The notes under the pieces: model-generated | What the model was told of the DNA's origin: nothing | Database searches by the model: none | Seen by the model: the letters and a program-made list of their open reading frames with translations, nothing else | Shown: positions 1-6,096 of the stretch, piece after piece | Layout of the letters: every line of letters begins with the position of its first letter | How positions within the stretch are numbered: the first letter of the stretch is position 1 | Position numbers and translations under genes: made by a program | Source: Candidatus Sordicultor fermentans | Lineage (GTDB): Bacteria > Atribacterota > Atribacteria > Atribacterales > Caldatribacteriaceae | DNA length: 24,548 nucleotides | Assembly (NCBI GenBank): GCA_002385475.1 | Contig: DGDO01000138.1 | Location: forward strand, 1-24,548 | Direction: 5' to 3'

Positions 1-38
1 GAAAAAGATAAAAAATAACCCGGAGGAAAAAGCCTCCG
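1..38 (-). terminator. Possible Rho-independent terminator reading leftward
   Basis: CGGAGG (21-26) and CCTCCG (33-38) form a perfect 6-bp stem around a 6-nt loop. On the minus strand the stem is followed by a T-rich run (complement of the A-rich bases 1-17), the usual shape of an intrinsic terminator. The nearest minus-strand gene ends hundreds of bases away, so which transcript it would end is unclear. Confidence 0.35.
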
Positions 39-41
39 TGT

Positions 42-168
42 CGTCACCCCTGAATGGTTTTGTCGCTTTTGTTCGTTATTCCTGAATGCTTCTATCATCC
101 CGTTGTTCGTCACCCCTGAATGTCTCTATCACCCTCATTTGTCACCCCTGAATGTCTCTATCAGGGGT
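42..168. repeat. Four degenerate tandem repeats of about 33 bp
   Basis: A unit beginning CGTCACCCCTGAATG recurs at about 42, 74 (degenerate), 108 and 140, with spacing of 32, 34 and 32 bp. The units at 74, 108 and 140 continue with a TCTATCA-like tail. The last copy closes on itself: ACCCCTGA (144-151) pairs with TCAGGGGT (161-168) in a perfect 8-bp stem with a 9-nt loop. It lies in non-coding DNA with no cas gene or open frame. It looks like a dispersed intergenic repeat family rather than a CRISPR array. Confidence 0.6.
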
Positions 169-189
169 CCACAGTATTTAAAAGCATTT

Positions 190-214
190 GGATTCCCGCC
201 TAAATTTCGGGAAT
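190..214. repeat. Intergenic GGATTCCCG hairpin, copy 1
   Basis: ATTCCCG (192-198) and CGGGAAT (208-214) form a perfect 7-bp stem with a 9-nt loop. A related hairpin lies about 85 bp downstream. Palindromes of this GGATTCCCG...CGGGAATGAC type are common dispersed intergenic repeats in many bacterial genomes; whether this genome carries many copies cannot be seen from one window. Confidence 0.5.
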
Positions 215-274
215 AATGGTGCGAGACACGCCTATGGTTCACAATGAAAGGACAAAAAGAAAAAGCAAAAACGT

Positions 275-301
275 GGATTCCCGATAAAAACTTTTGGGAA
301 T
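275..301. repeat. Intergenic GGATTCCCG hairpin, copy 2
   Basis: ATTCCC (277-282) pairs with GGGAAT (296-301). The flanks TGG before and GACA after match the same repeat family as the hairpin at 190-214, which supports a mobile or dispersed origin for both. Confidence 0.45.
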
Positions 302-517
302 GACAGCGGGGGTGGATGCCTCGTTAAATTTCAAACATGACAGACCTTTCCTTTTCTCTTTATATCGCGCAACTTCTCAAGCATTGTCCACCTTTTTTCT
401 TCTCTCGCAAAGAAGGCACTCAAATAACCATTCAAGAAGCAAAAGAATCCCTGGAGACACCTGTGGTAGCGCAACATCCCTCCCTTTTATGGCCACTTTA
501 GTAAATATTCCTCATCT
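302..517. other. Gene-free stretch, nothing recognised
   Basis: Between the GGATTCCCG hairpin and the end of the decayed msrB frame there is no open frame with a recognisable protein, no ribosome binding site with a credible start and no strong hairpin. A plus-strand open frame runs through here, but it continues antisense into the msrB remnant and reads as low-complexity sequence. Confidence 0.4.
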
Positions 518-1047
518 TTATCGGTTTTTTGAGAAATCAGAAAGAGGTGAATAAGGGAATGCTTGTTTTTCAAAGAGACTCGGGATTTCTCCGCACCCTT
601 CTTTCCCTAGATCCTCTCTCGGGATAAAGGGTAAGACGGCTGAATTAATGCAAAAGCGGCGCTCTGTGGGCAATGGACTACTATCGAAGACATGGTTCAG
701 ATATAAATCGGCGTTTTTGCTGCGAACTTCAACTCTCTCATAGAGAGACTGTTGTCGAGAAGTTAGACGGTATTCTTAAGTATGAGGGGGTTGAGTAAAG
801 CTGGGCCATCCGGTTCCAGAATCGAGCTTATTGGGAGAGCTTGAATAGATGCTCACTGGAAATGATGTCAACGTATATGCCTTCTTTTTGGTTGCTCCAA
901 TATTCATTATGAAGAGGTATTTCGGTGCCATTTTTCTGGGTGACCTCATATTGTGGAGGAGTAAGTTTTTTGCGAAACTCTTCTGGTGGTTTCTGAAAAT
1001 TGGCGAATTTATTTTTGAGCTTCGCTCTCTTTCCGGTGCCTTTCTTG
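518..1047 (-). pseudogene. msrB: Decayed MsrB half of an MsrA-MsrB fusion
   Basis: Downstream of the MsrA domain, recognisable methionine-R-sulfoxide reductase sequence continues but moves through the other two minus-strand frames. One frame (about 1047 down to 843) encodes FRKKLTPPQYEVTQKNGTE and EGIYVDIISSEHLF, then hits a stop at 828-830. A +1 step near 842 continues as SSPNKLDSGTGWPSFTQP, the MsrB core, ending at a stop at 776-778. In that same frame, from about 739 down, ERVEVRSKNAD, HVFD, RRFCINSA (catalytic Cys region) and IPREDLGKEGCGE follow, ending at 518. The stretch between (740-787) fits better in yet another frame, suggesting compensating indels. No CxxC zinc motif precedes GWPSF, which is usual for fused MsrB domains. 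The motif order makes the identity firm; decay is far likelier than programmed frameshifting. Sequencing error was not excluded. Confidence 0.85.
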
Positions 1048-1635
1048 AAACCGATCGCGTCCGGAGTGAAAATGATAGATTTCATAGCGCTCTCTGGACT
1101 TTTTGTAGTAATCCTGGTGATATTCTTCGGCAGGGTAGAAAGCTGCAGCTGGTAGAATCTTGGTTACGATAGGGCTACTAAACCTTCCCGATTTCTCCAG
1201 GGTTTCTTTTGACTGTTCGGCAATGATTTTCTGCTTCTCATTGTGGTAAAAGATTGCAGTACGGTATTGTGGACCTCTGTCGTTGAATTGCCCCGAGGGG
1301 TCCGTGGGATTTATGCTCTTCCAAAAAGCATCCAGAATTTCCTGGTAGGTAATTTTTTCCGGATCAAAGGTAACCTCAACGGCTTCGTAGTGTCCGGTAG
1401 TTCCCGAGCATACTTCTTCATAAGTAGGGTTTTCGATATGACCTCCGGTATAACCCGATATGGCTTCTATTACCCCGCTAAGCTTCTCCATAGCACTCTC
1501 TAAACACCAGAAACAACCGCCTGCCAGAGTAGCTTTTTCTACCCTTGAAACATTTTTAGTGGATTCTTGTGCCGAGGCATAGTTTTCCAGAATAAAAGAA
1601 GAAAAGATTAATAAGGTAAGCGCAATCCCTTTCAT
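1009..1635 (-). CDS. msrA: Secreted peptide methionine (S)-sulfoxide reductase MsrA
   Basis: MsrA reduces methionine-S-sulfoxide in oxidised proteins, normally with electrons from thioredoxin. The 208-residue product starts with a signal peptide (about residues 1-23, ending ASA), so it should act outside the cytoplasm. The catalytic GCFWC motif follows, then GVIEAISGYTGG, GHYEAVEV, the FDRGPQYR-like FNDRGPQYR and YHQDYY, so the whole MsrA domain is present. After GRDRF the frame runs on into about 14 unrelated residues (QERHRKESEAQK region) and stops, because the gene was originally fused to MsrB and a frameshift now separates them. The start at 1635 has an upstream GAGGTGG ribosome binding site. 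The MsrA part may still work alone; loss of the MsrB half would leave methionine-R-sulfoxide unrepaired by this protein. Confidence 0.88.
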   Translation of the reverse strand: MKGIALTLLIFSSFILENYASAQESTKNVSRVEKATLAGGCFWCLESAMEKLSGVIEAISGYTGGHIENPTYEEVCSGTTGHYEAVEVTFDPEKITYQEILDAFWKSINPTDPSGQFNDRGPQYRTAIFYHNEKQKIIAEQSKETLEKSGRFSSPIVTKILPAAAFYPAEEYHQDYYKKSRERYEIYHFHSGRDRFQERHRKESEAQK

Positions 1636-1786
1636 GTCTTGCCACCTCGTTCATTATTTGTGATTCTTCTTTTATCGTTGTGTAATGATTTTTTTTCTGT
1701 TTTATTCCTTAAACGAGCAAACCCCTGATTACAGTGTCACTTTCAGAAAGCTTCTCTGTGGTTGTATTCGATGTTTTCGTAAAACA

Positions 1787-1855
1787 AAAAGTGGATGGTC
1801 ACGTGGTAGGCCATCTTTTCACATAAGAAGTAAAGAGAAGCGACCATCCACTTTT
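1787..1855 (-). terminator. Long perfect inverted repeat, possible terminator or attenuator
   Basis: AAAAGTGGATGGTC (1787-1800) and GACCATCCACTTTT (1842-1855) are perfect 14-bp arms around a 41-nt spacer. On the minus strand the second arm runs into TTTTTGTTTT, so it can act as an intrinsic terminator for the GH130 gene that ends at 1921. Inside the spacer, GATGG on the minus strand (from CCATC at 1811-1815) can pair instead with the CCATC of the outer arm, so two structures compete. The loop is large for a plain terminator; a miniature inverted-repeat element is the alternative. Confidence 0.45.
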
Positions 1856-1920
1856 ACAGGATAAAAAGGATTAGCTTAAATCAGGATTAAAATGGAAAAT
1901 TCCCGCATCCTGGTAGAATG

Positions 1921-2901
1921 CTATACCGGGTTGGCTTTAAGGTTTTCCATGATTTCTTGATAATCACCAATGGCCAGTCCCACGCATTTATCGGCGGCTC
2001 CATAGTAGAGCAAGATTTCATTCTTTTCCTCGTTCAGTATGGCTCCGGAAGGGAAAACCACACCAGGAACATCGCCCAACCATTCAAAAGGTTCTTTAGG
2101 ACTCAGTAGCCACTCGCTGGTTCGGTAAAGCACCCGGGTGGGGTCTTCTAAGTCCAGAAGAGCAGCTCCTGCTCGATAGAGGTTTCCTGAAGCGGTGGCT
2201 CTCACTCCATGGTAGAAGATAAGCCAGCCTTCAGGAGTTTCGATTGGTTGAGCACCAAGTCCTACCCGGTGTTGATCCCACAATCCTCCCCGGGTGGGAA
2301 TGAGGATTTGGTGATCACCCCAGTGTTGGAGATCGGGAGAAAAAGAAAGCCAGATATGTGCTTCTCCTCGAATGATGGGGCGATGAATCAGAGCATAGCG
2401 AGGTGAAGATGAGCCCACCTTGAACTTTCTGGGAAAAAGGGAGGCATCTTTATCTTCGGGAGGGAGAAGCCCTCCTTTTTTTTCAAAATGCTTGAAGTCA
2501 TCGGTAAGTGCCAGGGAAACCACCGGCCCTCCTTTGCTGAAAGAGACATAAGTAACGGCATATCTTTTTTCTTCTTCTAAAAAAACAATACGGGGGTCTT
2601 CTATTCCCCACTGCTCCTCGTGGGCATAGTCTTCAGGAAAAAGACAGGGTTCTTTTTCTATAACCCAGTTATCTCTACCGTTATCACTCGTGGCCACTGT
2701 TAGATGAGAAAACCCCCGGCGGTCTTCTACCCGCACAAGGAGGAGGACTTTATCCTGAAAGATACAGGCTCCAGGATTGAAAGTAGAATTAACCTCATAA
2801 GGCCAATCTTCGGGCCTCAAGATGGGATTTTTCTCATATCGACGAAGAAGAGTTTCTTCCCTGTTTTCCGAGGGAAGGTTATACGGTTTTTCGGTGGACA
2901 T
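1921..2901 (-). CDS. GH130 family beta-mannoside phosphorylase (glycosidase-like)
   Basis: GH130 enzymes are mostly phosphorylases that split beta-mannosides with phosphate, giving mannose-1-phosphate, in the cytoplasm. The 326-residue product has the single five-bladed propeller expected for the family and no signal peptide. Visible hallmarks are NSTFNPGA (38-45), LLLVRVEDRRG (53-63), GIEDPRI with the likely proton-donor Asp102, DKDASLFPRK (150-159), FYHGV (229-233), DVPGVVFPSG (277-286) and YYGAAD (299-304). The start at 2901 is preceded by AAAGGAGA on the minus strand and a TATAAT box. It is divergent from the ComF gene and not part of the polyol operon. The exact substrate (beta-1,2- or beta-1,4-mannooligosaccharide, or mannosylglucose) cannot be read from sequence alone; some GH130 members are hydrolases. 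Confidence 0.85.
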   Translation of the reverse strand: MSTEKPYNLPSENREETLLRRYEKNPILRPEDWPYEVNSTFNPGACIFQDKVLLLVRVEDRRGFSHLTVATSDNGRDNWVIEKEPCLFPEDYAHEEQWGIEDPRIVFLEEEKRYAVTYVSFSKGGPVVSLALTDDFKHFEKKGGLLPPEDKDASLFPRKFKVGSSSPRYALIHRPIIRGEAHIWLSFSPDLQHWGDHQILIPTRGGLWDQHRVGLGAQPIETPEGWLIFYHGVRATASGNLYRAGAALLDLEDPTRVLYRTSEWLLSPKEPFEWLGDVPGVVFPSGAILNEEKNEILLYYGAADKCVGLAIGDYQEIMENLKANPV

Positions 2902-2931
2902 CTTGTTCTCCTTTCCAGCTTGATTTCTTTT

Positions 2932-2960
2932 ATTATAAAGTAATTTTAAGATAAGTCCAA
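2932..2960 (-). promoter_or_regulatory. Promoter of the GH130 gene
   Basis: On the minus strand TTGGAC (2960-2955) and a perfect TATAAT (2937-2932) are separated by 17 bp, about 30 bp before the start codon at 2901 and its AAAGGAGA ribosome binding site. The -35 box is only a partial match. Confidence 0.5.
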
Positions 2961-2964
2961 AAAG

Positions 2965-2994
2965 TGCTTAAAGAAGGGCAATTTCTGCTATAAT
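2965..2994 (+). promoter_or_regulatory. Promoter of the ComF-like gene
   Basis: A perfect TATAAT at 2989-2994 lies 40 bp upstream of the start at 3034. The -35 is poor: TGCTTA at 2965-2970 with an 18-bp spacer is the best I can find. It is divergent from the GH130 promoter, so the two control regions share about 130 bp. Confidence 0.4.
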
Positions 2995-3033
2995 TCAAAA
3001 AATAACTTTAGTTTTTCTCCGGGAAGAAAATAT

Positions 3034-3765
3034 ATGAAAAATGAAGAAGGTGGAGGAATTTTAGAAGGTATCTTTAATTTTTTTCTTCCTCAACATTGCC
3101 TGGTTTGTGGCTCATACCTTTCTCGCTCCCGGGGTTTTCCTCTGTGTTCTGCGTGTTTTTCCCGGATTGAGTATCTTCGCAGTCCTTTATGTGTGAAGTG
3201 TGGCAGACCTCTACCTGGTTCTTCTGCTCTTTTGTGTCACCACTGTCGAGCTTTTTCTTTCCATTTTGATAGTGCCCGGGCAGTGGCGCTTTACACTTCT
3301 CCTTTTCGAGAATGCATTCACGCTTTTAAATATCAAGGCTTTACCTCTTTTCGCTCTCTTTTTGGTGAGCTCCTTTGCGAATATCTGGAAAAAAATCCCT
3401 TTTTAAGAGAAGTGGATTTTCTTTTACCTGTTCCTCTTCATCCTGCTCGCTTCATCGAGCGAGGGTTTAATCAATCGCTTATTCTGGCGGAGGAAATTAA
3501 AAAATGCTTTTCCCTTCCTCTTGTGTCTAAAGAGGTCCGGAGAGTTAAACCTACTTTACCCCAGGTGGGCTTACGCTTCAGGGAAAGAAGAAAGAACATG
3601 CGAGGGGCTTTTGAGATAAAGGAAAATAACCTTTTTCAGAACAAAAGGGTTCTCATAGTAGATGATGTCCTCACTTCTCGCTCTACGGTGGATAGTTTAA
3701 GTCAAACCTTAAAAAAAGGAGGGGCAAAAGAAGTTTTAGTTCTGGCTCTGGCTTCCGGAAAGTGA
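3034..3765 (+). CDS. comF: ComF family phosphoribosyltransferase-like protein
   Basis: ComF/GntX-family proteins join an N-terminal zinc-binding region to a phosphoribosyltransferase fold; in naturally competent bacteria ComF is needed for uptake of transforming DNA. The 243-residue product has eight cysteines in four CxxC pairs (C22/C25, C38/C41, C53/C56, C68/C71), enough for two zinc sites. It continues with FKYQG, the LLPVPLHPAR block, ERGFNQS, and the PRPP-binding loop VLIVDDVLTSRST with Asp210-Asp211. Length and motif order are normal for the family. A GGGAAGA ribosome binding site precedes the start. It stands alone, with no other competence genes here, so DNA uptake is not proven; many non-competent bacteria carry this gene. 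Confidence 0.88.
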   Translation: MKNEEGGGILEGIFNFFLPQHCLVCGSYLSRSRGFPLCSACFSRIEYLRSPLCVKCGRPLPGSSALLCHHCRAFSFHFDSARAVALYTSPFRECIHAFKYQGFTSFRSLFGELLCEYLEKNPFLREVDFLLPVPLHPARFIERGFNQSLILAEEIKKCFSLPLVSKEVRRVKPTLPQVGLRFRERRKNMRGAFEIKENNLFQNKRVLIVDDVLTSRSTVDSLSQTLKKGGAKEVLVLALASGK

Positions 3766-3984
3766 ATTTTTATTCTTCAAAAGCAAATATATTTTGGTTT
3801 TTGGGAATCTCATCTCAATTATAGAGTACATCGATTATAGTATGCTGCAGAACCTGTAAGACTATAGAAGGGGGGGAATATCTCCACTTGTCAACCTCTG
3901 GAGATTGCAAGGTCACTGGGATTCTTTTCCCAGCGTAATTATCTCAATTTTTTTAATCTTTTCTGCTTTAATCTTACGTCGTAG

Positions 3985-4056
3985 ACCGTTCGCTTCTTCC
4001 GATGACAAGATGAGGAGCACCGTTAGGTTGCCATCGGAAGGTTTGCGCTTGACGGT
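3985..4056. repeat. Imperfect inverted repeat in the SorC upstream region
   Basis: CTTCCGATG (3996-4004) and CATCGGAAG (4032-4040) are perfect 9-bp arms. Flanking ACCGT (3985-3989) and ACGGT (4052-4056) are also complementary, so the repeat extends outward imperfectly to about 72 bp. It lies some 65 bp upstream of the predicted -35 box. It could be a protein-binding site, a structured RNA or the relic of a small inverted-repeat element. Confidence 0.45.
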
Positions 4057-4085
4057 TAGCTACAATATGTTTCCTGATGAATTTG

Positions 4086-4102
4086 AAATGAAGAATTCAT
4101 TT
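4086..4102. promoter_or_regulatory. Candidate upstream operator
   Basis: AAATGAA (4086-4092) and TTCATTT (4096-4102) form a perfect 7-bp inverted repeat around 3 bp, upstream of the predicted promoter. It shares the TGAA...TTCA core with the palindrome at 4169-4190, as expected if one regulator binds both sites. Confidence 0.4.
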
Positions 4103-4120
4103 TAAATATTAATAAAATTC

Positions 4121-4148
4121 TTGATTAAATTTAAATTTGTTATACAAT
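4121..4148 (+). promoter_or_regulatory. Promoter of the polyol operon
   Basis: TTGATT (4121-4126) and TACAAT (4143-4148) are separated by 16 bp in a strongly A+T-rich stretch directly upstream of the regulator gene. No other promoter of this quality was found before the next long gap at 13936, so this one probably drives block 1 of the cluster. Confidence 0.5.
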
Positions 4149-4168
4149 GTTATTGAAAGATTATTCTA

Positions 4169-4190
4169 TTTTTGAATATCAATTCAAAAA
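4169..4190. promoter_or_regulatory. Candidate SorC operator, perfect 9-bp palindrome
   Basis: TTTTTGAAT (4169-4177) and ATTCAAAAA (4182-4190) are perfect arms around ATCA. The palindrome sits between the predicted -10 box and the AGGAAAG ribosome binding site of the SorC-type gene, a natural place for autorepression relieved by a sugar phosphate. Assignment to this regulator is inferred from position. Confidence 0.5.
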
Positions 4191-4199
4191 AGGAAAGAA

Positions 4200-5153
4200 A
4201 TGAATAACTCCGATTTAGAACTGATAACCCGCGTTGCCTGGCTTCATTTTATGGAAGGAATGACTCAGCGAGAAATCGCTCGCCATCTAAACATTTCGCA
4301 ACCCAAAGTAGCTCGTCTCCTTGACCGGGCACAGAAAAACGGGATAGTAAAAATTTCTATTGAATCTCCTCTGGCTAACTGTCTTACGATAGAGAAAAAA
4401 CTGCAAGAGCTTTTTCCTTCTCTCGAAGATAGTCTGGTTGTTCCTGCATCCCCCCGGCAAGACTTGTTAGAGACTTTAGGGCGAGCGGGAGCTTGGTATC
4501 TGGAGAGGGTTCTAAGCGATGGAGATTTGGTGGGTATTGCCTGGGGGAGGACATTAAAACAGGTGGCTTTGTCTATTAAATCAGCTCCCGTTAAAAACCT
4601 CAAGTTTGTTACTTTAGTAGGGGGGCTGACAGCATCAGCTTCGCTCAATCCTTATACCATCGGAGAGAGATTGGCTTCTATTTTTGAGGGAGAATGCTAC
4701 TATCTTTACGCTCCAGCAGTGGTGGAATCAGAAGAAATTCGTGATTTTTATCTGCGAGAGCGAATTAACCAGAAGACTCTCGACTTGGCTCGCCAGGCTA
4801 AGTGGTCTCTTTTAGGTATCGGGGCGGTGGACCCTCGCTACTCTATTTATGCTCTAACTGGCTTCATTGACTATCATGAGTGGGAGCTCTTGCTTCAAAA
4901 AGGAGCAGTAGGAGATATGGTGGGTCAATTTTATAACCGGGAGGGAGAAATTATTGACACTCCTCTGCACCGAAGAACTGTGGCTATCCCCTTAGAAGAT
5001 ATTCGCCATATGCCCCGCGTAATCGGTATTGCCGGAGGGGATAATAAGGTGGAAGCCATCCTGGGGGCTTTGCGGGGTGGTTTTATAAATATTCTTATTA
5101 CCGATGAAGAAACCGCTTTAAAAATAATAGAAAGAGGGGAAAAAAATGAGTGA
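4200..5153 (+). CDS. SorC/DeoR-type sugar-binding transcriptional regulator
   Basis: SorC-family regulators bind operator DNA through an N-terminal helix-turn-helix and sense a phosphorylated sugar with a large C-terminal domain. The 317-residue product has the helix-turn-helix at about residues 21-43 (MTQREIARHLNISQPKVARL). A sugar-phosphate-isomerase-like effector domain follows, with GIAWGRTLK, TLVGG, YYLYAPA, GIGAVDP and a C-terminal GIAGGDNKVEAILGALRGG. Length and layout are standard. It is the first gene of the cluster and overlaps the PfkB kinase by 8 bp, so it should control the cluster, and probably itself through the palindrome at 4169-4190. The inducer is unknown; a ketose or polyol phosphate made by the cluster's kinases is the natural guess. 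Confidence 0.9.
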   Translation: MNNSDLELITRVAWLHFMEGMTQREIARHLNISQPKVARLLDRAQKNGIVKISIESPLANCLTIEKKLQELFPSLEDSLVVPASPRQDLLETLGRAGAWYLERVLSDGDLVGIAWGRTLKQVALSIKSAPVKNLKFVTLVGGLTASASLNPYTIGERLASIFEGECYYLYAPAVVESEEIRDFYLRERINQKTLDLARQAKWSLLGIGAVDPRYSIYALTGFIDYHEWELLLQKGAVGDMVGQFYNREGEIIDTPLHRRTVAIPLEDIRHMPRVIGIAGGDNKVEAILGALRGGFINILITDEETALKIIERGEKNE

Positions 5154-6096
5154 GATAACCTGCATAGGAATATTAGTAGCTGATTTAGTAGGACGTCCAA
5201 TTGACCGTTTCCCGGAAAAGGGAAAATTAATGCTGGTTCCGGAGATGGAACTCCATGCTGGGGGATGTGCTCACAACACCGGAGTAGATTTAAAAAAGCT
5301 GGGAGAAGAGGTTAAGGTAGTGGGAAAGGTGGGAAGAGATGGTCTGGGAGAATTTATGATAAATTCTCTGCGGGTGCATGGGATTGATGCTGGGGGAATC
5401 TCAGAAGACGATGAGCATCATACCTCAGCCACCATGGTAATAGTGGATGGCCAGGGGGAGAGAACTTTCCTTCACTATCCAGGGGCCAATCGGGGCTTGA
5501 GAGAAAAAGATATAGAAGATAGTTTTTTAAGTGGTTCACAAATAGTGCACATAGCGGGAAGCTTTCTCATGCCCGGATTTGATGGAGAAGAAACTGCCCG
5601 AGTCCTCGAGAGAGCAAAAAATCTGGGAGCTCTTACTTCTTTGGATACTGCCTGGGATGACACAGGAAAGTGGCTCTCCACTATTGAACCCGCTCTTTCT
5701 TATATCGATATTTTTCTCTCCAATCGTGATGAGGCTCACCATATATCCGGGAAAACCAATCTTCCTGATATTGCTCGGTTTTTTATGGATTACGGGATAA
5801 AAGTGGTGGCCATCAAAATGGGGGAAGAGGGAAGTTTTATCATGACTGAAGAAGAAAAGGTTTTAGTTCCTCCTTTTTCGGTAGTAGCAGTAGATGGAAC
5901 AGGGGCGGGTGATGCTTTTTGTGCCGGATTTTTGGTGGGGTATCTACGAGGCTGGGACCTCTATAAAACTGGGCGCTTTGCCAATGCTTGTGGAGCTATG
6001 TGTGTTAGAAAAATGGGAGCCACCGAAGGAGTGGGAAGCTTGGAAGAAACTCTGGCTTTTATTGAAGAGGCCGAAGGAAAAGGAAACAGTAGATGA
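5146..6096 (+). CDS. PfkB family carbohydrate kinase
   Basis: This ribokinase-fold enzyme should phosphorylate a sugar or polyol with ATP in the cytoplasm. In 316 residues it has the N-terminal di-glycine substrate motif at 39-40 (HAGGCAHNTG), KVGRDGLGEF (61-70), FLSNRDEA (190-197), and the ATP/anion-hole signature DGTGAGDAF (250-258) with catalytic base Asp256. The start is chosen for the GAGGGG upstream; it overlaps the regulator by 8 bp and MtlD by 4 bp, so the three are translated together. Because the next gene acts on a polyol phosphate and no PTS is visible, this kinase may supply the MtlD substrate. That is inference; ribokinase, 2-keto-3-deoxygluconate kinase or fructokinase activity is equally open. 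Confidence 0.85.
   Translation: MSEITCIGILVADLVGRPIDRFPEKGKLMLVPEMELHAGGCAHNTGVDLKKLGEEVKVVGKVGRDGLGEFMINSLRVHGIDAGGISEDDEHHTSATMVIVDGQGERTFLHYPGANRGLREKDIEDSFLSGSQIVHIAGSFLMPGFDGEETARVLERAKNLGALTSLDTAWDDTGKWLSTIEPALSYIDIFLSNRDEAHHISGKTNLPDIARFFMDYGIKVVAIKMGEEGSFIMTEEEKVLVPPFSVVAVDGTGAGDAFCAGFLVGYLRGWDLYKTGRFANACGAMCVRKMGATEGVGSLEETLAFIEEAEGKGNSR

Larger units (their letters stand above)
3766..4120. other. Gene-free stretch with several short inverted repeats
   Basis: No convincing gene is present. Three structures stand out: ATCTCCA (3880-3886) with TGGAGAT (3899-3905); CTGGGA (3916-3921) with TCCCAG (3928-3933), followed after a gap by a T-run near 3948-3954 and so a weak terminator candidate for the ComF gene; and the larger imperfect repeat at 3985-4056. 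A 66-codon open frame across 3905-4105 has no ribosome binding site and no recognisable protein. Confidence 0.4.

Noticed and set aside
42..168. Regularly spaced repeats resembling a small CRISPR array
   Set aside because: The conserved part is only about 15-22 bp, the units diverge, the remaining spacers would be about 10-18 bp and partly similar to each other, and no cas gene is near.
294..554. 86-codon plus-strand open frame
   Set aside because: No ribosome binding site or recognisable protein. Its start lies in the GGATTCCCG repeat and its end is antisense to the msrB remnant.
1009..1047. Programmed frameshift joining MsrA to MsrB
   Set aside because: A second frame change near 842 and a stop at 776-778 further along also break the MsrB domain, so decay explains the data better than recoding.
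849..1172. 107-codon plus-strand open frame
   Set aside because: It is wholly antisense to the MsrA/MsrB coding sequence, whose conserved motifs are clear on the minus strand.
3905..4105. 66-codon open frame in the gap before the SorC gene
   Set aside because: No ribosome binding site, no family resemblance, and it runs through inverted repeats and A+T-rich promoter-like DNA.
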